A stretch of DNA of 6,912 nt from CAYMAX01 sp964388595 (lineage in GTDB: Bacteria; Bacteroidota; Bacteroidia; Bacteroidales; UBA932), in assembly GCA_964388595.1 (NCBI GenBank), contig CAYMAX010000068.1, positions 1 through 6,912 of the forward strand. Direction: 5' to 3'. Below, piece after piece: positions 1-5,568 of this stretch (position 1 is its first letter; every line of letters starts with the position of its first letter). The translations under genes were made by a program, and so were the position numbers. The notes under the pieces were generated by a model, which worked only from the letters and a program-made list of their open reading frames with translations, had not been told where the DNA came from and did no database searches.

Positions 1-338
1 ACCGGCAGTCCATGGCTGGAATCGGTTGTTACTGGCTTGAACAACTTCCTATGGCACAACAGGCTATCCAGATGCATGAGCCTCAAGACCCGCTTGTGGT
101 TAACAGGATAGCCGCGATGCTGGAGCTCTGCCGTTATCCTTCGATAGCCGTAGCCAGGAAATTCCAGAGCGATATCTCGAATCTCGTCCCTGAGAACTGT
201 ATTTTCGGTATTCTCAGAGGCATATGAATTCTGCTCTATTCGCCATTTGCAGTAGCCGCTGCGACTCACTTCCAATGCCTGGCACGATTGAGATATGGAC
301 AACTGAAGGCAGCTCGAATGAGCTTCCTGGATAATCAT
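1..338 (-). CDS. IS3-family transposase OrfB, N-terminal part (truncated by window edge)
   Basis: This is the start of the IS3-family catalytic subunit, read leftward from an ATG at 338 and still open at base 1, about 112 residues. Recognisable OrfB signatures, in order, are the CQALEVSRSGYCKW segment, the GYGYRRITAELQHRGYPV helix-turn-helix (HTH_21 type), NHKRVLRLM, and the linker KPVTTDSSHGLP that normally precedes the rve integrase core. The DDE residues would lie beyond the edge. It starts inside the orfA stop (ATGA), with AGGAGG six bases upstream, so reinitiation by coupling is possible. Frameshifting from orfA could instead give an OrfAB fusion. A 71-residue plus-strand reading frame at 12-227 is only its shadow. 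Confidence 0.9.
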   Translation of the reverse strand, partial: MIIQEAHSSCLQLSISQSCQALEVSRSGYCKWRIEQNSYASENTENTVLRDEIRDIALEFPGYGYRRITAELQHRGYPVNHKRVLRLMHLDSLLCHRKLFKPVTTDSSHGLP

Positions 339-664
339 GTACTGCCTCCTAGTGTCGGTTTTAATCTCTCTTCCCGGACCTTCTTCTGTGTCATGGCGAA
401 CGCTTTTTTTAAAAGCTCGTTCTCGGCATGAGCTTGACCTAGCAGCCTCTCAAGCTCGGCGATCCTGGCCTCATACTTGCATATGTTGCCATTGCCGCTG
501 AACGCTCTTTCGGGATTCTCGGCCAATTCATCTCGCCACCGGCAGGGAAGGCTGGGATGGATGCCATATTCGCGGGCAATCTGGGCCAGAGGTTTGCCGG
601 ACTCAAGCTCGGCTACTACTGATATCTTGAATTCTCGATCGTAGCGCCGTCTGGTCTTTTTCAT
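335..664 (-). CDS. IS3-family transposase OrfA (helix-turn-helix / leucine zipper subunit)
   Basis: This 109-residue protein is the DNA-binding half of an IS3-family transposase. Near the N-terminus it has the Tnp_1-type helix-turn-helix (YDREFKISVVAELESGK, then IAREYGIHPS and CRWRDEL). It is followed by a leucine-zipper-like segment with hydrophobic heptads (ARIAELERLLGQAHAENELL). The start at 664 is chosen because GGAGGG lies six bases upstream; an in-frame ATG at 688 would add eight residues with no comparable site. The frame is intact. Near the 3' end, codons CTT TTA AAA AAA GCG (418-404) offer two in-frame slippery heptamers, T_TTA_AAA and A_AAA_AAA. The -1 frame is open from there into orfB. 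The stop overlaps the orfB start as ATGA. The family call is secure. Confidence 0.92.
   Translation of the reverse strand: MKKTRRRYDREFKISVVAELESGKPLAQIAREYGIHPSLPCRWRDELAENPERAFSGNGNICKYEARIAELERLLGQAHAENELLKKAFAMTQKKVREERLKPTLGGST
345..350 (-). promoter_or_regulatory. Strong ribosome binding site for orfB (AGGAGG)
   Basis: AGGAGG lies inside the last codons of orfA, six bases before the orfB ATG at 338. It suggests that separate OrfB can be made by translational coupling, in addition to any frameshift product. Confidence 0.65.
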
Positions 665-670
665 ATAATT

Positions 671-676
671 CCCTCC
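671..676 (-). promoter_or_regulatory. Ribosome binding site of orfA (GGAGGG)
   Basis: GGAGGG ends six bases before the ATG at 664. This fixes the orfA start at MKKTRRR rather than at the upstream in-frame ATG at 688. Confidence 0.7.
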
Positions 677-700
677 ATGAGTTGCCATTGCTTAACTCAT

Positions 701-720
701 TGTCCACTTGGAGGGGTTCA
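701..720 (-). repeat. Probable terminal inverted repeat of the IS3-family element
   Basis: On the minus strand the sequence from 720 inward starts TGAACCCCTCC and ends GTGGACA. It lies 37 bases upstream of the orfA start, the expected place for the upstream IS end. The partner repeat is outside the window, so the exact boundary and length are inferred. Confidence 0.55.
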
Positions 721-756
721 CTCCAATCAGTTATTAGCGGATAAAAAGGGAAGTGC

Positions 757-770
757 AAAAAAAAGAAAAA
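757..770 (-). terminator. Oligo-T archaeal terminator after the small secreted protein gene
   Basis: On the minus strand the stop codon at 783-781 is followed ten bases later by TTTTTCTTTTTTTT, with no preceding hairpin. Stem-free T-tracts are the usual archaeal termination signal, and this one is well placed for the 84-residue gene. Confidence 0.6.
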
Positions 771-780
771 TTTGAGCCGC

Positions 781-1035
781 CTAAACCCAAGTCAATGAAA
801 CTATAGATCCTATACCAATACATATATCGTAGAGAGTGTTATCGGTATTTTTGGTGGCTTTAAGACAGATTAAACCGTCTCCTATATCTGTTATTTCCCC
901 TTGGACCTGCATATAGACGGGAATTGACGAACTTGTCGCTATGAATACCTGATCTCCTACCTCCGGCGTTCTAGCATCAGTAACTCCTAATGCCAAAAGC
1001 ATCAGGATGAGTACAATTAGAGTATTTCGTAGCAT
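781..1035 (-). CDS. Small secreted hypothetical protein (84 aa)
   Basis: I do not recognise the family. The N-terminus is a classic signal peptide: MLRN, a hydrophobic core of about residues 5-17 (TLIVLILMLLALG), then VTDA with likely cleavage after Ala21. The exported part would be only about 63 residues. It is rich in beta-prone stretches (GDQVFIAT, VYMQVQGEITDIGDGLICL, GIGSIVSLTW), which would suit a small SH3/Sm-like barrel; this is inference. The start at 1035 is preferred over an in-frame ATG at 1083, because a box A at 1057-1064 puts transcription initiation at or next to that ATG and because the signal peptide starts there. It stands alone, with its own promoter and T-tract terminator. 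It has two cysteines after the signal peptide. Confidence 0.6.
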   Translation of the reverse strand: MLRNTLIVLILMLLALGVTDARTPEVGDQVFIATSSSIPVYMQVQGEITDIGDGLICLKATKNTDNTLYDICIGIGSIVSLTWV

Positions 1036-1056
1036 AATTATGGATCGCTTTCTTAG

Positions 1057-1064
1057 TATATAAA
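1057..1064 (-). promoter_or_regulatory. Box A (TTTATATA) for the small secreted protein gene, leaderless
   Basis: TTTATATA on the minus strand is centred about 25 bases before the ATG at 1035. At normal archaeal spacing, transcription would begin at the start codon itself. No ribosome site is seen upstream of the ATG, which agrees with a leaderless mRNA. Confidence 0.5.
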
Positions 1065-1083
1065 CAATATAGATAAGATACAC

Positions 1084-1352
1084 AGATCCTGGCTCTGGCG
1101 ATAATAAACCTGCTACAAAACAGATGAAGCCATAAAGGCTGTCTGTCCTTGAGTAGCGATTCTTATAAGAACATAAGACCGCGCGTTCGAATGTTAAACG
1201 CGTGTATAATAAATAAACCCAGACAGAATTGATAAAAATGAGAGATAAGCCCCAGCGAGGTCTTGCTGAGGCAAAGAAAAGGCGCCTTACAGCTTAGACT
1301 GTTATGTTCATCTTCGGCAAGGGCTTGCAGCAGAACCACCAGTCCTTGCAGG
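1084..1352. other. Intergenic stretch without a convincing gene
   Basis: This region lies between the HicB-like relic and the promoter of the small secreted gene. I find no supported coding region on either strand. It contains two hairpin-capable sequences, at 1180-1204 and 1250-1271. The minus strand beyond the HicB stop has short open frames with no recognisable similarity, possibly remains of the end of that cluster. Confidence 0.5.
1250..1271 (-). terminator. Possible hairpin terminator downstream of the decayed cluster
   Basis: CCTCAGC and GCTGGGG on the minus strand can form a seven-pair stem (one G-T pair) with an eight-base loop. A pyrimidine-rich stretch with a run of five T follows shortly after. 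It lies about 80 bases beyond the stop of the HicB-like relic. The evidence is weak. Confidence 0.25.
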
Positions 1353-1561
1353 TCATGTTCTCGTCTGTGACTCTGCGGACAGCATGCGCCCTTCTTCTTT
1401 GTACTTATCCCGTATCATCTCCAAGACGTTCATCAGCTCCATCTGAGCCTCCTGGGGGTCTGGCCCCAGGCATGCCCGCCAGGAATTGCAGGTACATAGG
1501 CCACAATTGTACCATTGTCTTCGGGGAGAAGGATTACAGTGCAGTCATAAAGGCGTTTCAT
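1353..1561 (-). pseudogene. HicB-like antitoxin, frameshifted
   Basis: Read from the ATG at 1561, the first 36 residues match the HicB antitoxin core: MKRLYDCTVILLPEDNGT, then VAYVPAIPGGHAWGQTP. This is the pattern 'YTVILEPE..G..VAYVPALPGC...GDTP'. The frame then runs into RRLRWS and a stop. Reading one base earlier restores EAQMELMNVLEMIRDKY and KEEGRML to a TGA at 1353, the expected helical part. The simplest cause is loss of one C from the ACCCCCAG run at 1454-1458 (five G on the plus strand). The repaired protein would be 69 residues, a normal size for short HicB-like proteins. Its ATG overlaps the TGA of the preceding small gene (ATGA), so it was the last gene of an operon. No HicA toxin is visible beside it. 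A sequencing error in the homopolymer is the main alternative. Confidence 0.75.
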
Positions 1562-1752
1562 TGGTCTTCAATTTCTGCTTTTTCAGATTCAAATACGTCT
1601 TCTTCCTTGTTAACATATTTCAGTTTCTTTATGATCACTGCGTTGGCATTCTCAACCAGTGTAATGCTCTGAGCCTTGTGCATGCCTGTCTTCACAATCA
1701 CCCGCGGGCCAAATATCTTTCTGGCCTCAGCATAGATCTTCGAGGCGTGCAA
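1558..1752 (-). pseudogene. Small unknown protein, left copy, start lost
   Basis: This is the diverged twin of the 62-residue gene at 6474-6662: the segments KIYAEARKI, HKAQSITLVENA and VIIKKLK with VN are shared. The frame is open from upstream, but the GTG start used by the right copy has become GAA here and two codons have been gained around it. The first possible start left is a TTG at 1752, with no ribosome site. After VN the two copies differ; this one ends in an acidic tail (KEEDVFESEKAEIEDQ) overlapping the HicB-like ATG. Substitutions between copies are mostly conservative (I/V, K/R), which supports real coding on this strand. I cannot name the family. It may still be expressed, but lies in a visibly decayed operon. 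Confidence 0.55.
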
Positions 1753-1864
1753 AGTATCGCCTATCTCATGACAGCTTTCTATGCTTCCACCAGCCTGCCT
1801 TCTCGGCGCAGAACGCCTGTCGCTTTAAAGATCTATTGCCGCCTCATCTGGATATGCTTTCCCT
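1612..1864 (-). repeat. Direct repeat, left copy (diverged duplicate of 6501-6770)
   Basis: Aligned by eye, this 253-base stretch matches 6501-6770 in the same orientation at roughly 80-85% identity. Two length changes account for the difference: six extra bases near 1765-1775 and a 23-base net loss near 1827. It carries the ends of the two duplicated small genes. Confidence 0.8.
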
Positions 1865-1885
1865 AGGATCCTGTATTGCTCATCT
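1779..1885 (-). pseudogene. Fragment of ribbon-helix-helix/winged-helix regulator, left copy
   Basis: Upstream of the small unknown relic, the minus strand matches the C-terminal part of the regulator at 6662-6912: ILGKAYPDEAAIDL against KARGKAYPDEAARDL, then the AKATGVL-REGRLVE region in another frame ending in TAG at 1781-1779. Between them, 24 bases present in the right copy are replaced by a single T, giving a net loss of 23 bases and creating an in-frame TAA at 1827-1825. The N-terminal ribbon-helix-helix part is absent; upstream sequence (to about 1940) stays open but shows no similarity. This copy cannot make a functional regulator. Confidence 0.65.
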
Positions 1886-1979
1886 ATTGCATCGGATTCT
1901 TCTCTTATTCGCCTGCAATGAGAGAATACTTTAAATTTTTATTTGAAGTTTAATGATATCTCTTAATAAAAGATGAATC

Positions 1980-1987
1980 TTAAATAT
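1980..1987 (+). promoter_or_regulatory. Box A (TTAAATAT) for the winged-helix gene, leaderless
   Basis: TTAAATAT is centred about 27 bases before the ATG at 2011, so initiation would fall at or next to the start codon. There is no good ribosome site between. The same CTTAAATAT core precedes the PIN gene on the other strand. Confidence 0.5.
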
Positions 1988-2010
1988 TAGATTAACATTC
2001 TATTAAGAGA

Positions 2011-2898
2011 ATGCGTCTCACCGAGAACGAAGTCCGCGCCCTGATCCTGATCACTCGCTCCCCGGAGCCAGTGCATCCCAGCAGCATCCAGAAGGAGTTA
2101 GACCTCTTGAAGGGCTCTGTCTCCCGGATCATAACCCGTCTGCAAGATATTGGCCTGGTGGAGCGGGTGGGAGGGGCAATCCTCCTCGCCAGGACGCCTC
2201 CTGCAGAAGCTTTCAAGCGCCTCTACTACTCCCATCGTGCCTCTCCCCTGCAGGAGATCCTCTCTGGCCGGAGGGTTGAGCTGCTCACCAGGCTGGTCCA
2301 AAACCCCAAGAGCCTGGAGGACCTGGCCAGAGAAACTGGCATCTCCAGCGATACCGTCTACTACTACCTGCAGGGCTTTCTTCACCTGGGCCTCACAAGC
2401 AGATCCAGGGAGGGCAAGGCCTACCTCTACTCTTTCAACTACATCTTCTGGAAGGATCTTATGGACTTCGTATCTTCCCTCCAGGAGTACCAGCTTCTGC
2501 GTCTCGTCCCCAGGGAGGCGCTGCTCATTAAGAGCTATGAAAACAGCGTGCTCTTCAAAAGCATACGCAAGCAGGACGCTACGCCTACCTCTTTCAGCGC
2601 CTACGAGGATTACGGGATCGATCTGGGTTTGAGGGATAACTACTACACCCTGCCCAAAAGGAAGCTTTCTATTGAGGAGATCTTCATTCATTCTCTTGAC
2701 TCCGCTGAAGACTACCGCCAAAGGCTCTTTTGCATATTGTTCTACCTGAAGAACAAAGATAAATTGCAGGGCGAACTGCATCCCATGGCAGAGACCATCC
2801 GGGCAGTCCTGAGGGGAGAGCATATCAAGGGCTATTCCACACTGGAGGAAATAGAAGAGCAGGCTGAGCTTTATGGGATCCAGGATATCGAAGCGTGA
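2011..2898 (+). CDS. Tandem winged-helix DNA-binding protein, AbiEi-like antitoxin candidate
   Basis: This 295-residue cytoplasmic protein is probably a DNA-binding regulator paired with the nucleotidyltransferase that follows. Residues 3-60 form a MarR-like winged helix (NEVRALILI, then SSIQKELDLLKGSVSRIITRL and GLVER). Residues 77-142 form a second one (EILSGRRVELLTRLVQ, LEDLARETGISSDTVYYYL, GLTSRSREG with a wing). Residues 143-295 are a helical C-terminal region with a SFSAYEDYGID segment and PKRKLSIEEIFIHSL, which resembles the effector-binding half of AbiEi-type proteins. The next gene starts 26 bases before this one ends, so the two are translationally linked. The gene is intact and GC-rich, unlike the PIN gene to its right. 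An AbiE-type (type IV toxin-antitoxin) role rests on the wHTH-plus-nucleotidyltransferase arrangement; it could be an ordinary transcription factor. Confidence 0.8.
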   Translation: MRLTENEVRALILITRSPEPVHPSSIQKELDLLKGSVSRIITRLQDIGLVERVGGAILLARTPPAEAFKRLYYSHRASPLQEILSGRRVELLTRLVQNPKSLEDLARETGISSDTVYYYLQGFLHLGLTSRSREGKAYLYSFNYIFWKDLMDFVSSLQEYQLLRLVPREALLIKSYENSVLFKSIRKQDATPTSFSAYEDYGIDLGLRDNYYTLPKRKLSIEEIFIHSLDSAEDYRQRLFCILFYLKNKDKLQGELHPMAETIRAVLRGEHIKGYSTLEEIEEQAELYGIQDIEA

Positions 2899-3334
2899 AG
2901 AGGTTGAGGAGATACTGAGTGGTCTTGGGGCACGTCTGGACGAGCCCATTCAGTTTCTGGTCATAGGAGGGGCAGCCATGCTGGAGTACGGCCTTAAGGA
3001 CGTGACCAAGGACATCGATCTGGTCTGCAGGGATGCTGCAAGCAAGGCCAGGCTCCTTGAAGCTGCCAAGAGCTCAGGTTTCGAGGTGTTTGGACCGGAG
3101 AAGAGGCATGCTCGTTTGGGCCTAGACAGGGTTGCAATCAAGGGAAGTCACACCCTCGACATCTTTGCCGGTCGGATTTCCTACGGTTTTGGATTCTCTA
3201 AGACTATGTGACAGAGGGGCAGAGAGACTCGGATACTCGGGAAGGCGGAGATGAGGTATGCTTCTGTGGAGGATATCTTCAGCCTCAAAATTGAGATTGA
3301 ACGGCTTATGCTCCTAATTGAGCCGAAAGGTTAG
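2873..3334 (+). pseudogene. MNT-type nucleotidyltransferase (DUF6036/AbiEii-like), broken
   Basis: The intact frame from the ATG at 2873 gives 112 residues, ending at a TGA (3209-3211). It has the nucleotidyltransferase core: FLVIGGAAMLEYG (GG at 32-33), KDIDLVC (Asp47 and Asp49, the metal-binding pair) and HTLDIFAG (Asp96, the likely third acidic residue). Beyond the TGA the same frame resumes with LGKAEMRYASVEDIFSLKIEIE up to a TAG at 3334, which fits the family's C-terminal part. In between, the frame starting at 3210 reads DRGAERLGY, which fits better. So there are two compensating indels, near 3209 and near 3236. The catalytic residues survive but the C-terminal helices are lost or garbled. 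With its wHTH partner it resembles an AbiE-like toxin gene that has been inactivated. A functional 112-residue product is unlikely. Confidence 0.75.
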
Positions 3335-3346
3335 GTCGAAACCTAA
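3331..3346. terminator. Hairpin between convergent genes (TTAGGT-CGAA-ACCTAA)
   Basis: A perfect six-pair stem with a CGAA tetraloop lies between the end of the nucleotidyltransferase relic and the stop of the PIN gene at 3358. It would be symmetric for both strands. No T-run follows, so a role in termination is only suggested by its position. Confidence 0.3.
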
Positions 3347-3357
3347 TGTTATGATTA

Positions 3358-5355
3358 TTACGGCAATTTGGAAACAGCTTCAATTAATAATGTGATATAT
3401 GGTAGGAGGGCCTTGGCTCCTTCACTGATGCTTTTTGATGTATCGATAACTTCTCTTGTTGTAGTGAGCCATTCTTTTAGTTTTGAAATTTTAGATACTA
3501 CTTTTGGAGGCTCAGGAATACCATTTTCTGTCAATCCTCCGGGCAATTCTGCATCTAACTGTGAAATTAGCCCGTTTATTTTTGTTTCAATGTTTATATC
3601 AGAAGTTGTGACTACTTCAATGGAAATTCGCTGTGATAAGCTCCTCTCCAAAGCTTTTTTTGCAGATTCAGCCTCTTTAAATTTTGAACTTAAATCTTTT
3701 ATTTTTTCTTTCAGTCTTTCGTTGTCCTTTTTAACTTCCCGTTCACTTAACACACTCTCAATAAACCTTTCGTTTTCTATTATATTCTGTGTGATGCGGT
3801 CCGCATCTCCTCCCGAATCCGATACTAAAGCTCTCTGCAATTCTGCTATAAGTGGAGATTTTATAAATATTTCTAATATAATATCACGATCTTCTGTTTC
3901 CAATCCGAATTTAGCGGCTATTAAACCACTATAATCCTTCAGGGTTATTTTGGAATCGGTTCTTGCCGTAAATAAAATTATTGCCTTAGCCACATCATTG
4001 CGATCTGATTCCTTAAATTCAGTCTTAGAAAAAGTTAGCAAATAATTAAGCCATCTTCTTGGTTGAATTACTAGCCCCATGTTTTGTCTACCTGTATTTT
4101 TATAAAATTCGCCAACTGCAAAAATGAGGTTATCAAAAGTTAGAAACCAAGGCCCTAATGATGCTCTTTCAGCATTATCTTCTCTTTTCTTTGCAACGAT
4201 GCCCAGACAAATAGCATCATGATCTATTTGAGATTCCTCTCTCAGTCCTTTGGCATAAATTGACTGATCATCTACTCTAACTTGATCGAAAATTGGAACC
4301 ATTTTCTTAACATAATAATAAACATCTTCGTTATATTCATAATCTTCAGGAATCTGAGTGACTGAATGCTCTAATTTAATAATTTGCTCCCAATTTTCCA
4401 ATTCTGCAAAATAATCTGGCCATTTTATCCCTTCTAGAGAATTTAGTCTTACATAATCTCTGACAAATTGACTTCTAATTACTCCGGGATTTCCCTTAAT
4501 CACTAAACCATTTCTCATTTCACGGCTGGAACCTCTAATAAAACGTCTCATTTCATCTTTGGTTTCCTTGGTATAATATATCGGAATTCCTCTCTTGTTT
4601 GATTGACTAGAAACTGCTATAGATAGGGCATAATTCGGCTCGGTTTTGCACATGAGAGAAACTAGAAACGACGTATCTGCTAGTATGAATCCTACATTAT
4701 CTATTAGGCTAAATCTAGGCATCTCTTTCTCTTTTGAGATTAAATCCATATTTATAATTCCTGAATAAATATTAAAAATAAAGTCTATTAGGCGTGGTGA
4801 ATTGGATGACAAATATTCGCAAAAAATATCCGTGAACTTGATCTTCCATTTTAAATTTTTCGCTTCAAATTCTATTAGAGCTCTAAAATCATTTATTGGC
4901 AAGGACTCAAATTGTGTTTCTTGAGATTGTACGATATTCAGAGATATAGATAATAATATTGAATTCATTATTAATCTAACTTGATAATCGATTCCAGTAT
5001 CAAACTCATTATATCTTATCTTTAAAAAATCTGCGAATTCATCCCAAACCGGTTGGGTTAAATCTTCAAAATCAGGTATTATTATTTTATTTTTTATGTA
5101 ATAATTGAGTCCAGAGGTGTGTTCGATCGATCCTTCATTACAAAATTCTTCCAAAATTGAGATAAGTGCATCATCCTCTAAATTTACATTTGTCAAGGAG
5201 CTTATTTTGTCAGATAGATCTTTGATATTAAAGGTATCTTCGTCATTATATAATGAAATACCGGCTCTTGTAAATGCTTTGCTGATCTCTCTCCTACGCA
5301 TTAGAATCGGTCCAGTTGTTAGAGGTGATAAACGAACCAATAGACTTGCATCCAT
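3358..5355 (-). CDS. Large PIN-domain nuclease-like protein with coiled coil, candidate defence effector
   Basis: I do not recognise a named family. Positions below count from the GTG at 5364 (668 residues). Residues about 25-95 look like a winged-helix region. Residues 225-435 carry a PIN-like nuclease signature: Asp230 in FILADTSFLVSLM, Glu267/Glu271 in TKETKDEMRRF, Asp381/Asp383 in IDHDAICLG, and Asp411 in WFLTFDNLI. Spacing suits a PIN fold with an insertion at 300-370. Residues 525-580 are a charged coiled coil, and 620-668 end in an amphipathic helical tail (ALLPYITLLIEAVSKL). PIN domains cut RNA, so an RNase effector is a reasonable guess. The ATG at 5355 (665 residues) is chosen because GGAG lies eight bases upstream; the GTG start overlaps that site. 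The gene is AT-rich, unlike the block on its left, and follows a truncated gene, suggesting transfer. Confidence 0.75.
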   Translation of the reverse strand: MDASLLVRLSPLTTGPILMRRREISKAFTRAGISLYNDEDTFNIKDLSDKISSLTNVNLEDDALISILEEFCNEGSIEHTSGLNYYIKNKIIIPDFEDLTQPVWDEFADFLKIRYNEFDTGIDYQVRLIMNSILLSISLNIVQSQETQFESLPINDFRALIEFEAKNLKWKIKFTDIFCEYLSSNSPRLIDFIFNIYSGIINMDLISKEKEMPRFSLIDNVGFILADTSFLVSLMCKTEPNYALSIAVSSQSNKRGIPIYYTKETKDEMRRFIRGSSREMRNGLVIKGNPGVIRSQFVRDYVRLNSLEGIKWPDYFAELENWEQIIKLEHSVTQIPEDYEYNEDVYYYVKKMVPIFDQVRVDDQSIYAKGLREESQIDHDAICLGIVAKKREDNAERASLGPWFLTFDNLIFAVGEFYKNTGRQNMGLVIQPRRWLNYLLTFSKTEFKESDRNDVAKAIILFTARTDSKITLKDYSGLIAAKFGLETEDRDIILEIFIKSPLIAELQRALVSDSGGDADRITQNIIENERFIESVLSEREVKKDNERLKEKIKDLSSKFKEAESAKKALERSLSQRISIEVVTTSDINIETKINGLISQLDAELPGGLTENGIPEPPKVVSKISKLKEWLTTTREVIDTSKSISEGAKALLPYITLLIEAVSKLP

Positions 5356-5363
5356 TTCATTCA

Positions 5364-5367
5364 CTCC
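5364..5367 (-). promoter_or_regulatory. Ribosome binding site of the PIN gene (GGAG)
   Basis: GGAG, followed by TGA, lies eight bases before the ATG at 5355. It favours that start over the GTG at 5364, which overlaps the site itself. Confidence 0.5.
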
Positions 5368-5395
5368 GTTGCATGTTGGAGAAAGGATGCATTTG

Positions 5396-5403
5396 ATATT
5401 TAA
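5396..5403 (-). promoter_or_regulatory. Box A (TTAAATAT) for the PIN gene
   Basis: TTAAATAT on the minus strand is centred at about 5400. Initiation about 26 bases downstream would give a short leader of about 18 bases that still contains the GGAG site. The PIN gene can therefore be transcribed separately from the DUF488 gene upstream. Confidence 0.45.
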
Positions 5404-5430
5404 GGTTGATCTCCAATAGAATTCTAAATT

Positions 5431-5568
5431 TTATAGGTTTTTTTTAATACCTAATAAAGATGCTCCTTCCTCTGTCAAACCAATGGTGCAGACGACTTCA
5501 CCGTATTTTTTGCTTTTTTCCGGATAGGCTTTTACAGTTACCAATACTCGTTTCTTTTCCCTGGTCAT
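5431..5568 (-). pseudogene. Truncated partner of DUF488 protein (N-terminal stump, 45 aa)
   Basis: The ATG at 5568 overlaps the stop of the DUF488 gene (ATGA). It reads 45 residues to a TAA at 5431: MTREKKRVLVTVKAYPEKSK, then KYGEVVCTIGLTEEG and an unrelated tail ASLLGIKKNL. The first 35 residues match, from memory, the start of a longer family often encoded next to DUF488 proteins (pattern 'VLVTVKTYP..SKKYGETVCTAG...DG.WIRLYP'). I believe this is the family described as a dual OB-fold domain; the name is uncertain. The rest is missing: similarity stops at about 5463, and the promoter of the AT-rich PIN gene follows. This looks like a gene cut off when the PIN segment arrived. It is unlikely to be functional, though the stump may still be translated by coupling. 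Confidence 0.7.

Larger units (their letters stand above)
1..720 (-). mobile_element. IS3-family insertion sequence, partial (runs off left edge)
   Basis: This is the upstream part of an IS3-type element transcribed leftward. It has a complete orfA, the first part of orfB in the -1 frame relative to orfA, and an outer end at 720 that starts TGAACC on the minus strand, as IS3-family ends often do. The element lies just beyond the T-tract terminator of the neighbouring small gene, so it did not visibly break that gene. The other end and the target duplication are outside the window. The family is clear from the two proteins; the subgroup is not determined. Confidence 0.88.

Noticed and set aside
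12..227. Plus-strand 71-residue open frame
   Set aside because: The minus strand here encodes the unmistakable IS3 OrfB N-terminus, so this frame is a shadow.
1180..1204. GTTCGAATG inside a CGCGTT/AACGCG inverted repeat, resembling a tRNA T-loop
   Set aside because: The bases around the loop do not pair as a T-stem, and no acceptor, D or anticodon arm can be found. It is only a hairpin.
1304..1866. Two plus-strand frames (122 and 126 residues)
   Set aside because: They are antisense to the HicB-like relic and the duplicated small gene, whose minus-strand translations match families or each other.
2098..2949. Long minus-strand frame (283 residues) opposite the wHTH gene
   Set aside because: The plus strand gives two clear winged-helix domains; the minus frame is low-complexity and unrecognisable, typical of antisense in GC-rich genes.
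3368..3934. Plus-strand 188-residue frame opposite the 3' end of the PIN gene
   Set aside because: The minus strand encodes a continuous coiled coil here, so the serine- and phenylalanine-rich plus frame is its antisense.
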